This document shows positions 1 through 12,870 of a stretch of 64,000 nucleotides of DNA, in pieces. A program made the translations under genes and the position numbers. Position 1 is the first letter of the stretch, and each line of letters starts with the position of its first letter. The notes beneath the pieces were generated by a model that made no database searches, was not told the origin of the DNA, and saw only the letters and a program-made list of their open reading frames with translations. The stretch comes from Tetrastigma voinierianum (taxonomy: Eukaryota > Streptophyta > Magnoliopsida > Vitales > Vitaceae), in contig JAEQBH010007367.1 of NCBI GenBank assembly GCA_016808115.1, positions 1 to 64,000 of the forward strand. The letters are read 5' to 3'.

Positions 1-859
1 ACTAATGCTATTATAACATTTGACAGAAATAATCTTCAAGTAAATCATTTTTTGTATCGATACTTTCTAATATATTTGATTCTAAGGGAGAATAAAAACT
101 GATAAAAATTACTTTTAATCAAATAGGGTGAACCAAAATACTAAGCCTTACATATGATGTAGCAAAATAATATGTTTGAAAAGTCTTAAACAAACATAAC
201 ATAACATAACAACCTAAGCCACACTACGATCACAATGTATCGAATTTAATACATGCCTACGTTTATATATAAGATGACAAATTCAATAAACAAAAGCCTA
301 TATCTGCCGCCCCATACCGACAAACCACATTTCAATCATACATTACCTACCAATCCTTGAGATGTCAAGCCAATTGACATAATATCTATCAATATGACAA
401 AAGTCCTTTCAATACTCGCAGAGTTATTTTTCTTGATTAATATAAAATATTTAGTATGCTTCCTATAATTAAACTAACATTCCGAAGATAATTAAACTAA
501 GTTAACTCACCTTCAATAAAAGGCAAGGTCTGTAATTAAAAAGAAAGATAGAAAAATAGTCATAATGAGTATTGCTTTCAACCTATAATATTTCTCACAG
601 GCAACATCAATCTTACATACAATTAGTTATTACATTTGGTATATCTCAACTTCTAATCAAACAAAATATAATATTTCATTTGAAAAACTTATTTCATCTC
701 CATATATCGTGGGGAAGGTAAGTTAATTAATAAAAACATTAAAGCAATAAAAACCGACTACTAAGATGAGATACATTTTTGCAAAAAGCAGAGAGATAGA
801 GAGAATTTGACAAAGTTCTACCATTTAACTTTGAAACTCGTAGTCGATCTGGCTTATTG
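1..859. other. 3' flank of the RLP pseudogene, no gene seen
   Basis: AT-rich sequence downstream of the minus-strand receptor-like protein pseudogene. It would hold that gene's 3' untranslated region, but I see no coding frame, repeat or RNA gene. The first ~95 bases resemble the last ~85 bases of the window in the same orientation; see the entry at 63915-64000. Confidence 0.4.
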
Positions 860-3800
860 CTATATACGTGAATTTGGGTTTTTATTTGTCATAAGAAGAA
901 ACTTGAAAGAAGTATACTTCCAGAACGTTAAGTAGCAAAGTGCCACAAACTCCTCAGCAATCCAATAATGAATCCAAGAACAATATTTCCATAAAAACCA
1001 TATATTATTTGCATCATCTTGAATGTCATTCTTGCTATTAAGATCCAGCGGGCGAGAATTCTGCATTTATCATCTTCGACATCTTTTCGAAAGAGGTGGG
1101 CCCACAAAGTCCAGAATTTCCCGTATGTGAGCATTAAAGCTTGTAACTAGAGTGCCAATGAATTTTAATGATAAGGTGTTGTTTTGATAAGTCTAAAACA
1201 CTGATCGCTATTTGAGCAAGACTACTTGGAATTCCACCACTAAGTCGGGTTTTCGAGACATATCAAGAAATCTAATGATTTAATTGACCAATCGCTAGGG
1301 ATTTGGTCCAATCAAATATATTTCTTGATAAGTTCACTAACAATTCTACCAAATCGCGCGCATCAATGAATTTCATAATCATCAATTTGTTTGTTGAAAA
1401 ATCAATGCTCTTGGATGAGCTATAGAGTATTTTTGTACTCTAATTCCTTTCCCTTCCATTGAACCAGTACTATCAACATATAAATGTTGTTGGAGACCAG
1501 AAGCAATTTCAATAGGCAATGATCAACCCTTCAGTCATGGCAAGCAAATCTTAAACATTTGCACGTTTCTCGATAGATTGCTGCTGTAGATATCCAAGAT
1601 TCAATTTTTAGTCGATACACAAAGATTTAACTCGTATGCCCCATTGAATCACTTAATAGATCTCAACAGAATCAACGAAAGGCTTCCCTCCTATCCACGA
1701 GTGGTCTTTCTTGATAATTTGTTTTTTCCCAAATCTACATGCAAATCTCAGCTTCTTAAGGATGAAGGCAATGTCTATTTAAATTATTTGCTACGTAAAT
1801 GCAATTTGCATTTATAAATAAGCCAATTGATTTTTTTATTTTCCTCAGAAAAATTATTATTTGCCAATGAGGAACAATTAAATCTTTCCATTGATCCCAA
1901 CATCGAGGTAGTAGTTCTCCATAATCGACATTGGACAGTCAAGATGGGACAAACCCAACTAGATTGATTAGTGATCTTGCACGATAAAGAAATTCGATTC
2001 TGAAAATGTGTCTCTGAGAGATCCAATCATAGTGACATTTTTGAAAATGGGATCGTGGTATTGAACCATCCAGAATTTGAATCTGCTACATCCATTGCCA
2101 AATTATGTGGATATGAAGTTAAAGAGTGGTGAACACCGAGATATGATTGTTGGAAACATTTAACCATTCCTTCTAATATCCAATGGAATTCCGCAGCCAA
2201 TCTGGGAATAACATCCAAATTCCTCAAGCAAAGATATCAAGTTTCATCAAACTTTTTGAATGTGAAGCCACCTAGGAAATCTTGGGGCCTGACTGCAAGA
2301 GGCCAACTTTATATCAATGGTTTCGAACAGGGAACTCGTCAAGGCTTATGTTGAATGTAAGGAGTTAAAAGATAAAACAAGATCAGGTTTAGAGAGACCA
2401 AAAGGTGATTTGTCACCATACCGTTAATAATGAACTAATGTCCAACACTAACATCTGATGGTAGTTCAATACTCTAGGTAAAGTTCCATTTAGCATGAAT
2501 CCAAGAAATAACTCTCAAATTGTGAAAATCCGTAAAGATCGGGAAATGATGTCTCTTTGAACCGATTATGAGATAAATCTAAAGTTCTAATGTGTTGTTA
2601 GAGCATGCTAGAACATCTTTTCTAGTAATCCCAAGTGAGATTGTTATAAGACAATATTAATCTCCGTAAATTGGCACCTTCTAAGGATTTTGGCATCTCA
2701 CCTGCAAGTTGATTTTCAGAGAGGTTAAGAGATTAAAGAGAAACCATGTTTGCAAAAGCATCCGGATTTAAACCATGTAGCTGGTTTTGAGATAGATCTA
2801 AATCAACAAGGCTGATATTGAAGGTCTAATCACCTTCAAGTTCATTCCAAGAGAGATCAAGATATAAAGAGTAGTCATGTCGTAAAACATTCGGAATTGG
2901 AACCATTTAGATGATTATACGAGAGGTCAAGATGAACAAGGCTAATGATATCAATAAGTTAACAACCATGGGTATATTGAAGAAGAAGTAAGATCATTCC
3001 CAGAGAGATCAAGATATGCAAGAGTAGTCATGTTTCCAAAAGCATTCAAAATTGAACCATTTAGAGGATTATACCAGTGGTCAAGATGAACAAGGCTAAT
3101 GGTATTTGAATAAGTTGAACAAACTATGCATATTGAAGAAGCTAGGCGACCATCTCCTTAGAGATCACAATAAGAGATTTAAAGCACTATTGTGGGAAAT
3201 AGATATTGTGGAAGCTATATACTTCAAGTAACTCCCGCTAGAAAAGGCATTTTATTGATTGTTCTTTTCTTTTTCAGACCCAATGGACACTTGTTAAGAT
3301 TAACCCAACTCAGCCATAAGCCGCCTTATCAAAGGAAGGCCGAAAGCCTGGCCATGTTCCTACAAGTGATCATATGCCCGATTATGGTCGTAGATCAAGG
3401 GATTGCAAGTTGAAAGATTTAGTTGAGGAAGAATTCCTTTAAAATCAGGGTGACATTTGAAGATAATTATATCTCTACTCACAACCAATGAAATTTCACA
3501 AGGTATATAATGCATAATTAATTACCTTTGAAATCATTGTAGCGAGGTTCAAACAAACAAATGCTGCAACTCTCCCAATGAAGTACTTATTCACTAAATA
3601 AAGATCTACTATAAAGATCACATGATGACACAGACCCAGCTCGGTTGTTAATCCACCTTCCATTCAAGAAAGAATCTTTATTGTCTTCCATACATTCCCT
3701 CATGAAGAAAGCACTCATGGTAGTCATAGACAACACCTCCTTTGAACTCGAAGAAGAGCTTCCTCTCCTCTCTCTATACCCAACTTCAAAGATGATCACC

Positions 3801-3868
3801 AATCACCAAATGGCTATGAAACATATCAAAAGTAGAGAAAATCAAATGTTGAAAGGGCCTTCCATCAT
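860..3868 (-). pseudogene. Broken LRR receptor-like protein (EIX2/Cf type)
   Basis: Remains of a plasma-membrane receptor-like protein: extracellular leucine-rich repeats, one transmembrane helix, short cytoplasmic tail, no kinase. This family recognises microbial or developmental signals with partner kinases such as SOBIR1. Reading leftward from ATG at 3868, a hydrophobic signal-peptide-like stretch has in-frame TGA at codons 9 and 22. An N-cap region resembling the usual ER(E)ALL-FK-G-VDDY motif follows near 3700-3790. LRR units are clear at 2996-3045 (NAFGNMTTLAYLDLSGN) and near 2860-2960 and 2700-2830. A Gly-Pro-Arg-Phe-Pro-(Lys/Arg)-Trp-Leu block typical of EIX-like RLPs is at about 2250-2300. 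SLDFLDMSR lies at about 1254-1280, and a transmembrane start GFYGNIVLGFIIG at 962-999, followed by a frameshift and a basic tail ending near 860. The ~3 kb span fits the usual ~950-1000 residues in one exon. Many stops and frameshifts make it non-functional as written, unless they are sequence errors. Confidence 0.85.
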
Positions 3869-5505
3869 CTTTCCAAATACAAAACCAAGAAGTTTATCAG
3901 GGAATTAATTGCAAGTTCTCGTTTTTTATTTCTCGAGCAACCCAAGCATTGACTATATATCATTCCCACTAACAAGTCGAAGCATGACCCAAAGAAAAAG
4001 AAACCTCTAAATTTTGAATCTTTACTAATGTACATATTATTATTATTTCAAGTTTATTAAAATACCATTCTTTAATAGAGAAAACGTAATGTTTGAAACC
4101 CTTTTAAAATTATTAATGAATATACATTTTATATTATAAGTTTACTTTTTTATAAATATTTATTTTACAAGTTAGATTCATCTTTGCATATAAAAGTCAC
4201 TTTCTTGTACTTTTACCTTTATAGAAATTATATTTTAAATGAATAATAAGTTTTCTATATAATAATAAATTTGTGTTAACAATGAGTTTATAAGAAATAG
4301 ATAAATTATATATTTTATTAAAAAAATGATAAAAGTTATAATATATAAATTTTACTAAATAAAATAAAATTAGAGAATTTTTTTTCAAAATGTAATTTGT
4401 TGTTAAAGTTTTTATAACATTATTATTTATATTTAACAAAAAAACTTAATAACCATTTAAATTTTGAAATTAGAGAAATTATTAGAAAGCTAATTTTTAT
4501 AATCTTACCTAAAATTTGGGCTACACACACCTAGTTATCTTTTATTTGAAATTTTAGAACACAAGCTGCTCTATTTTATTCTTTATCACTTTTTGGTCAC
4601 TAGCTTTTTCTTTTAAATATACTAAGAAACTATTTCCACCTAATTTTAAACTAATATGGTTATATATATTTTGATAATGAGTAAAATATCCAATAGTATC
4701 TAACATAAAGAAGAAAAAGTAAAAATAAAATAACAAAAAATGAGTAAAAAGTAAAGAATGAGTCAATTTAAGAATACATGGAGTTGCTTTTTCAAACACG
4801 GCACATGTAATGAAAGGTAAGAGTGACAAATAGGGGTTGCAATTGTCAATAACTTAGAGGAGAAAATAAAAGATCTCTAAAGTAGAATTTTTATCACATT
4901 ATTATATAACAACTTCATTTTTTTAGAGTTAAACACTTTAGTTATACGTAGTAATTTTTCTTACTAAGAATCGTAACCCGGGACCCCTTCCCTTTCAAGG
5001 CTTATTTTGAAATATTGTACGCCTACTACATGGAGTTAGGTATAATGGACTAATTTATTTAATTATAATAATAACCAAAACATTGTTAAGAATAAAATTT
5101 TTACTATATTTATATCTAATAAGTTTTGTAATATCATCATATATATTCATCTTTGAAATAAAATATGTAAGGAAGTAGAATTCCTTCAAGATTTTTAATG
5201 CTCTTTCAAGTTTCCAAGTCTTTAATCATTTATTTTCCATACCAACCTTATCAACATAACTTGCAAGGTGGCAATTTTACTTTGAATATATTTTGTGTTC
5301 AACGTAATTTCAAATTTACCTAATCCTAACTTTTCATCATGTCTCTTTAAGACAATTTAATTTTAAGTCATTTTTGGTATTTAACAAATTAAGTCTATTG
5401 TTCATAAGATTAAAATGGTTGATTATGATTATATATTTTATTAATTTTGAATTTGTACTTTAAAATTTCACAATCAAGACTAATTAAGCATTTTTAAAAT
5501 TTATA
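3869..5505. other. AT-rich intergenic region upstream of the RLP
   Basis: Very AT-rich, with long A and T runs (4040-4560 especially). It should contain the promoter of the minus-strand RLP, but no convincing TATA box can be singled out in such a background. The short frames here (for example minus strand 4197-4439 and 4554-4829) are Asn/Lys/Phe/Leu-rich translations of AT-rich DNA and look non-coding. Positions 5190-5470 form one half of a direct repeat described separately. Confidence 0.4.
5190..5470 (+). repeat. Direct repeat, left copy (flanks solo LTR J)
   Basis: Shares ordered blocks with 7180-7400: a gtttccaagtctt block, then ttttccata followed by an acaacataactt block, then a ttgattat block with a following atatattattaattt-type block. 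The same order and spacing on both sides of LTR J, with many small differences, indicate an old direct duplication. Confidence 0.45.
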
Positions 5506-7167
5506 TCTAAGAGGAAACCTCGAGAAAATCTAATTTTCGAAAAGGGTAAACAGAATTTCCTGCTAAACTTCAAATTTTTTCTTGATCTCTGATGACAAAC
5601 GGACTTCACCGTTGTAACGCTCCCAACAAATCTAGCTACCACGTCGACTCGCTGAATCTGAGACAAACAAATTTTCGTATTCGAGGCACCTGGTATGTGT
5701 CGAGACAAATTTCTAGAGAGATGTGATAAAAGTCACTGAGATTATATACCTAAGGACACATGTTGCATGATTAGAGATAGAGATAAATGGCTTAGATTGC
5801 CATGTGTCAAAAAAGCCTTAAAGTCAAAAACCAAAGGGACAAAGGAATTAAGTGAAAAAAATTGCAAGAATAAAATAAAGCATTAAAGCGCTTCATCTTC
5901 TCCACTTTTGGCTTCGGAACGCGCAAATGAGGGGGAGAATGAAGTTTAGTGAGAGCAACTTCTTTCTAGATTTCCACTGACTGCCGGTTCTTGTCGGGCC
6001 AAGAAGGTAAGTTGATCTACGCTTACAAGGGCTACGCGTGGAAGTAATTTTGTGGAGTTTTAACAACTCCAAGAGGTAGGGGTCTCTTCCTACTTTGGGT
6101 TTATTTTTCATGCTAAGAGCCATTTTAATGGACGGGGATTGCTGAGGCCCGATGGCCGTGTTTTCTACCTCAAATCATTGATCCGAGTGGGAAGAAAATC
6201 CCTAGGTGGGCTGAACAGTGTCGAGCCTGTGGTTCTACCGTTCAGATTTGATTTGTGTTGCCTGGGTGATTCCAAAATGAATTGCTTGAATTAAGCATAG
6301 CCCATGGAGTTAATTTGATGTTATATGGTTGCGAATTAGAATAACATGATGTTTGTGAGTTAAATTGTTAATATATGCATAATTGATATATTGGCATGAA
6401 TTTTTTGGAAATGGTATAATGCATTCTTGATATAAGTGCACCAAGGCACCCTAGAATGGTAGGTGTAGAGTATGAAGTGAAAGAAAATAAAGGAAAATGG
6501 TTGTGAAAAGAATTTCTAAGGAAGATTTTCTGAGAATTAGTTGGGAGATTATCCAATGTTTACGCTTCTGAGGGGCCAGAACTCTGGAGAGTTATCCATA
6601 AATTCACCCGAGGGTTGTCTCAATAGATTTTACCGTAATTCAGTATGTTTCAGAAACAAAAACCTTTTGTTTTGAAACTGTGATTTTCTCACACATTCGT
6701 TTAGGTATGTGTGAGGAGCTCTGAGGACTCAGACACATGGATTGGGATAATGTAGACATTCAAGTAGGATTATGTATTTTCGAGTGTGTTCATCACATTA
6801 CATGTGCACTTAGCGCGGAAAACCCATGGTGGGATCATCACTACTAGGCATTGCCACCACGAGGATCATTATTTCAAGTACAGGAGGTTCGAAGATGACG
6901 CCATTGTGAGGCCGCCATGAGAAGAAAGTCACATGTGGCTTTGATTTCACTTTTGTAAAACATGTATGAATTATTACAATTGAAACATGTCAGATTAAGA
7001 GCGATGTATTAACTCTTGAACTATTGTAATATAGTTGTTAGATTTTTGCGAGTATTGATGGAGGCCCGCGTGGCCATTTTTAATATGTACTGGCCCCACG
7101 ACATGAAGACACAAAGCCTTCAGTGGTCGACGCAGGGTCAACGGACCTCTCGGATTGGGGCATGCTT
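5506..7167 (+). mobile_element. Solo LTR J, relative of the D/F LTR family
   Basis: A decayed LTR without internal coding region. Its left part (5506-5700) follows the same order as the D and F LTR starts: an aac-ctcgagaaaatctaattttcg block, then a gatctctgatgacaaacgg-like block, then ttcaccgttg. The middle (5990-6110) has the ggctacgcgtgg and ccaagaggtaggg-tcttcctac blocks seen in F and D. The right part (6780-7165) has the catgtgcacttagcg block and ends in ggacctctcggattggggcatgc, matching the D LTR end where ggtgtcaca is expected. No clear target duplication is visible. About 1.66 kb, shorter than D's 2.3 kb LTR, so it has lost segments. Confidence 0.6.
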
Positions 7168-7999
7168 CTTAGATAATATCATCCAGTTTCCAAGTCTTTT
7201 TATAACTTTTTTTCCATAATGCCAGACAACATAACTTGTATCCAAGGTAATTGACTTGGAGCTAGTCTTTATTTTGTATTTTACCTCAAGTCTATCTAAA
7301 ACAGTTGATAACAGTTGATTATCATTATATATTTATTAATTTTATATCATTATTTATTTATTACTGTTGTATTTGTGTGATGGATGGCATTTATTATTAT
7401 TGATGTTATTTTGATTAAAAATTTAGATAATGACCACTGGAGTCAAGTCATCCATGTTATTGGACCCATGTTATAAAGGATGTCGCCATTATATAAACAT
7501 TTAACTGTTATCTGAATTTTAAGAATGACTATTTAGGTCTAGTTATCCATCATACTGACTCATATTTAATTATATAGAGAATTTTCTTTCACCAGCTAAA
7601 TAATTAATTGAGTCAAGTCTATCTTAATGAGTCAAAGTGGTATAAATTTAAAAAGATCGTTTAGTCAATCCCACAAATATATAGACTCCAAAAATTTAAT
7701 GTAATGTTTGTTAGAGTTAAGTTATTCAACATATTGAACTATCTCGAGATGTTGCTTAGCTTCATATTAAATATATATTGCGCAGTATGCAATGACAAAG
7801 CAGAGAAAAATCACTTGAATTTATATATAATAAAAAATTCTTAAATTATTTCTATCAATCATCTATTCTATATGTAAATTGAATATAATTTAAATTTGTA
7901 TAACCATTCTTAATATTTATTATGATCGACATAAGAAATAAATAAAAAGAAATGATAAATCAATATGATATTTTAGCCTTAATTAACAAAACAACTTAG
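7168..7999. other. AT-rich spacer with the right copy of the direct repeat
   Basis: Positions 7180-7400 are the right-hand copy of the 5190-5470 repeat. The rest (7400-8000) is AT-rich. A weakly repeated phrase of the form gag-tcaagt-atcca appears near 7440, 7530, 7605 and 7715, which may be an old diverged repeat. No gene seen. Confidence 0.35.
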
Positions 8000-8249
8000 A
8001 CCCCCTAGAATCGGGGTCCATTGACTAACTGTTTAACTCACTTTAAGACCCGTGGGACATCAAAAAGATCAACATACTCATTAATGTAAGCACCAGAATG
8101 TCAACTTATATCTATAACACACTTGAGTAGTAAGCCTATGATCAACTCAACTTGGCTTATCCACCCTCTATTCCCTTCTTTCTTCACACCATGTGTCTCG
8201 TATATTAATCCCTTAAAGTCTCACGAATAATGATTTCTCCAACTGTTAC

Positions 8250-9033
8250 CAAACTTCCTTGAGAATTTTGGCACCTATAAATTTAGGTATCCGCATAATG
8301 AATCTCTCCAAAAACAGAGAAATTCGCCCATGAACATCCAAAATGTGTTTATCAGACACCAAAATCCCTATTATGCACCACTTAATGTTTCACATGCATT
8401 ACATATCCCGGCGGGCATTTTCCTAAAGGCAAATGTTCCAAAAGTGCTAGAACACTGCCTTCTGGTCTTTCAAGGCCATTCACCTGATCAATTCAATACC
8501 CATAGAAACAATAAAATTCATGCCCTGCGAACTCTTCAACATTTGATCCAATAAAGGTAGAGGGAAATGATCTCCTGCAGAGTGCCCGATTAAGTTTCCT
8601 ATAGTCTATGCACACCCTCCAACTATAGCACTCTGAGTGGGAATTAGCTCAATATGTCTGGCTTGTTACCACAAATGGACTTCTGCATTTTCTAGAACCA
8701 TCATGGACCCGATCACTTATAATCCCCAGAATGGGGTAATAATAATCACATCCTAACGCTAAGAATTTCTTTCTCGACCACGCTTTTCATGATCGTCTAC
8801 CGCCGTGGCTGGGTCTGCAGTAGTGGCCTGGAGCATCCTCTTCCAAGTGAATCCCGTGTGTACAAACTCATGCTGATTCTCACATTCAAACTGTCCTATC
8901 CTATGGCGGCTTTAAGGGTTCTCAATATCTCCAAAATTATTCTTCTTGATCTAAACTCTAAAGATAGGAGGATAAGGATACGGAAAGTTTTTCTACCGAA
9001 CTATTCGAGATGCACTTATACCTTCTGTCAATA
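8250..9033 (-). pseudogene. Reverse transcriptase fragment of element H
   Basis: Minus-strand frames carry, in order: a pre-RT stretch with VEKLSVSLSS and MKSVVEKEIL (about 8760-9010), the RT block WRVCIDYRKLNRA (about 8595-8640), then after frameshifts EFYCFYGY (about 8500-8525) and RKMPAGICNA (about 8400-8430), the equivalent of the usual R-R-M-P-F-G-L-C-N-A. A decayed FMGEFL follows at about 8310-8335, where the catalytic FMDDF motif is expected. The second aspartate is gone and several stops are present, so this is a dead copy. The left part beyond 8250 cannot be followed. Confidence 0.75.
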
Positions 9034-9039
9034 AGATAC

Positions 9040-10265
9040 CTCATTGAGATTTTGATGACAACGAAACCATAAGAGTTGTGTTAATAATTGGTTAAATTGA
9101 GTTGAGTGACAGGCTGAAATTGATCAAGCATCAAACATGAAGATAATATGTTAAAGATTTATTTAAATACTGAAGTTGATCAAGCAATTTGAAACGGTTC
9201 ACTCAAACTAAAGAATCAAGATGATGGTAACCAAGATTCCAAGCTCAAGTATGAAGTGAAGATTTTGATAGCTGAGGGGAATCTATGTAAGGTGAATGCA
9301 TTACACCTTAGATATCACCAAGACCTATATTATTACAAACCTGCATTTCAATCCAAAATTAGTATCTTTGAAAACACGGGTTTAGGTATTACAAAACTTT
9401 AGATTAAATAAATCTAAATGAATACTTAGTGAAAACTGGTCGTATGGAATTAAACAGATATGTGAACATTACTATATACATAAACAAATACCTGTGAGTA
9501 TGAATGTAACTTCACAACGCCATGGAATAAAGATATAAATATGAAAACCACTTAGTGAACAAGGTTGCAACAGAAACAATTATCGAATAATGTCATAAAT
9601 AAAGAAACGGTTAGTAATAGTGTCCAAAATCCCACTCTATAAATGAGAGGCGTGCATCACGGTAAAATAACAGACTTGCTCAACCATCTTTTTCTTGTGT
9701 ATTGTTTCAAACTAAGTTTGTGAGTGCATTCATTATATTTGTATATTTTGAGTGCACTTTGTGTTCATCAAAGTCGAAGTTGTATTTGGAAAGATCTTGA
9801 AAGCTTGAGAGTATTCTGTTGTGCCTATGAGAAAGTCAAAGTGCATAGCTTGAAGAAATTGCCAGAGCCCATTGGAGCCAAAAATCCAAGTGTAATCAAG
9901 CTCGATTGGAGTTGAACTCAAGTGTGCATAGCTTGAAGAGGTGCCTACTGGAGCCACAATCCAAGTGCAAAGAAAGAATGGTTGAGCTCTGGATACTACA
10001 GGTGAAATTCTCACCGGTTGAAGGTTGAGGAGAAGAGACTATGAGGGCAAGGTTAAAAAGTTTAACCACTATAAATTCGGCTCTTTTCTTTCAAGTATCC
10101 TTATCTCTCTTTAATTTATTGTTAGTTTCATTTAAATTAAAGATTTATTGTTATCATATGTAAAGTTTTTTAGAAAACCAATTCAATTTCGTTGTGTTGC
10201 TTAGTCAGTTATTGAATCTCTTCAGGTTTCATCTCAAAGTTTAGTAGTTTCTTCCGGGCGTAACA
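9040..10265 (+). mobile_element. Solo LTR I, copia (SIRE/Maximus)-like, inside element H
   Basis: A 1.2-kb stretch without coding potential separates H's protease from its RT. It opens with ttgagattttgatgacaacg, the usual opening of SIRE/Maximus-type copia LTRs. It contains the g-agactatgagggcaagg and aaccactataaattc blocks near 10030-10080, and closes with gttgtgttgctt and a final cttccgggcgtaaca. The H coding sequence resumes on both sides, which shows an insertion. I cannot define an exact target duplication; the boundaries are within ~10 bp. Family assignment is by resemblance only. Confidence 0.6.
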
Positions 10266-10379
10266 CCTTGTCCACCAGGCGTAATTCTAAAAATCGGGTG
10301 CCCACCCATTACTTGCTTCCTGGGTGACTGCCAACAATTATGAGTGCAGAAACTCCAACTAGACGGCTACCTCCTCACA

Positions 10380-10895
10380 CAACTCAAGCTTACTAAAGAC
10401 TTGAGAGGATCACCGCACAGAACACCATCTACATAGTTATGCACAAATAGAGCATCATATCACCTCACGTATTATCCTCATCATCCCCATTCCTTTGATA
10501 AATATCAAGATATTCAAATTGGTCAATCGTGTTACTAAAGATAATGTCAATAGTCCCCCACAAAGGAATGATGGCATTTGGCAAAGCGACTAAGATTCAT
10601 CACTTAAGAACTCATCGGGAACTAAGTCCCTTGATTCACCACAGGTTGAGTGTCAAGAACAACAAAGTCCACAAGAAAGTAGAACTCATCTACTGCACCA
10701 ATACATCCTCTGCCTATCCCTCTAGGAATTTTCACACTACTCAGCTGAATGAGGGTGATATTAGTCGGTTCACCTCCCAACCCCAGCCAACATATACCGT
10801 AAAGTGGTGGAAACAAGTTAACACTCGCTCCCAAAGTCCACTAGAGCAATGTCCCCACTTCGACCCCTTACCACTGGCGGAACAAGTGGGGAAGC
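10380..10895 (-). pseudogene. Athila-type aspartic protease fragment (element H)
   Basis: Retroviral-type aspartic protease that would process the gag-pol polyprotein. Reading leftward from about 10880, the minus strand gives IALVDFGSECzz-like sequence that corrects by frameshift to a DFGASVNL active-site motif (about 10820-10855). SVKIPRGI follows (about 10725-10750), then VDEFYFLVDFVVLDTQPV (about 10628-10690), all standard in this family. The region 10530-10600 corresponds to the HCRGGL/LSFGN region in broken form. The plus-strand 127-residue frame over the same DNA is an antisense shadow. Frameshifts make it non-functional. Confidence 0.75.
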
Positions 10896-11389
10896 TTCCC
10901 TGGTCTCTTTGATTTGCCGCAAACTGTTCCTGATCATGAGGTGGATTGTTCAGTCATGAATGCATCCTTGCTGACACCTAGCTGCTTTACAAAGGCACAA
11001 GCTCTAAAAACTTGGTATATGACGGGATTTACATTCGTGGTATCCAATAAAGGAATGTTCAACTTAACTTGTTTGAACAACCTACAGACTTCAGAGTGAT
11101 TGTTCACGGGGCTCTCAAATCCTATGAGGGGAAAAGGGAGTAGAGGGACATGGAGAGGCCTTGTCTTTTCTTGCCCAATATCAACAAATATCTGGTTTCC
11201 AGGAATATGAGGCATTGAAAGACACCCTATCATCCTCAGTGGTTCATTTTTTGCACATCTTGTATTGTTTCCTGGGCTGAATTTGTTTTTGACAATATTT
11301 TCCACTTCAAGAGTGGTGATAACCTTACAATGTTCAAAGGTGCTATCGCCGACTTGAGACTCAAATTACTATTTTGACCTTGGGGTTTC

Positions 11390-12870
11390 GATGGTTTGGA
11401 GAAGGAGTTTTTCTATGTTAAAAGTTCTCATAGAAGAGGTTAGCTTAGTGGATTTGGGATCTCACATCATTCACATGAACAAATTAAGTGTCACATTGTT
11501 GAGCCCGACAAACTGTGGCTTCTCACAAATGTCCTCCAAACTTCTTCTTATAGAGGCTGGTAAGTGGGCCAGGGGTTTGATTCCTTATAAAGATGGGAAA
11601 CCTGTTGGGTGGCCATGAAATCCTTGAGGACCTTGAGCCTGGGAACCAGGCTTGATTTGAAAAGCCTTGTATTTCAGTTTTAGCTTGGTTGTTCGGGCAA
11701 ATTGTGTGGGCCCTCATTCCTCCAACTAAAATTGCAAGCTTACCCCCACCCCGGATTATAAGTTTCAGAGTATGGAGAATTGAAGGGTTTTGCAATTAAG
11801 AGCATTAGCTTGCCATATGGATTGCCCTTGACTCGAGGCTGTTGCAGGCTATTAGTCGGCGGAGCGGGTCATCTAAATGACTAGCGTCTCCCAGATCCCA
11901 TAGCATCGATGTACCTAGGTACAACAGTTACCTCATTCACCTTAAACGCCATGGCCTCCAACTTCCTAGTTAAGCATATCTCGCCAGTCATCATACTCTC
12001 TAAGGATGGATTCTCCTCATAGGTGTACTATGCACTTTTAAAGATCTAAGTAGGTATTAGTCTCCAAGTTCGAGCATTTTCTCTGCCATTATCAAAAAAA
12101 CTGAACCACTGGCACTATTCTCACAGAACTCCCCACACATCATTTGATACTGTTTGTTATTCAAGGATGTCCTGGTGAAAATATGCACAACCTATCCAAC
12201 ATCCAAACCCATGATGAGTGAGAGCAATGGAGGGAGGTCCTTATATCTTTCCCATACAACAACAAAAGGTTCCTTACATCAGGTTTTCAGGAAAAGTTTG
12301 GATTGCTCGCATGAGTGCATTAGGGTCATATGGGAGGGAAGAATTTGTTCGTGAATCTATTTCGCATGTCTTCCCAAGTAAAAATTGAATTGAGTATGTT
12401 TAAATTAAAACCATATTTTAGCCTTTTCCTTCAGAGAGAAACGGGAACAAAAACCATACAAATTATATGGAGGGGCGATCAAGCGTAGAAAGGAAAGTAA
12501 TCGCAAACATCTCAAAATCTCCTCATGAATGAGTAGGGGTTCCTCGAACTCCACTCGACACAGGGAGTATGCGAATCATCTCGATCATAAGGGAATTAGT
12601 TTCACCCTTTCCGTGGTAGGCTAATACATGAATTTGTCAGGTTCTCGGAGGCTATAACTTCCTGAGGCTCTTTCCATGTTAGGGAAGGGTAGGGGGAGCC
12701 CGATATTGATTTTGCCGAAAATTTACATTTCCCTCCCGCCCTGCCGCGCCATGGTGCAACACCATCTCCCTCAGCAGGAGGTTCACGGAGTCTTGGTGGT
12801 CACCAGTAACCTCAGTAATTTCGGGATTAAAGAGAGCTCGCTGGATCCCCGGATGGTCCATTTGAGGTGT
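11390..12870 (-). pseudogene. Athila-type gag fragment (element H)
   Basis: Structural (capsid-forming) protein of the element. An N-terminal block with NLLLREMVLHHGAAGREGN is at about 12720-12800. A core block TWEDMRNRFTNKFFPP lies at about 12295-12350, with a following YGKDIR / ERYKDLP-type block at about 12225-12260; both are standard gag signatures. The late motif PYSETYNPGW lies at about 11745-11780, followed by a broken NFSWRNEGP (about 11700-11730). The start codon is not certain. Frames change several times. Confidence 0.75.

Noticed and set aside
3192..3413. Plus-strand 73-codon frame with a hydrophobic stretch
   Set aside because: Antisense to the LRR part of the receptor pseudogene.
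10529..10912. 127-codon plus-strand frame
   Set aside because: Antisense shadow of the Athila protease, whose motifs are clear on the minus strand.
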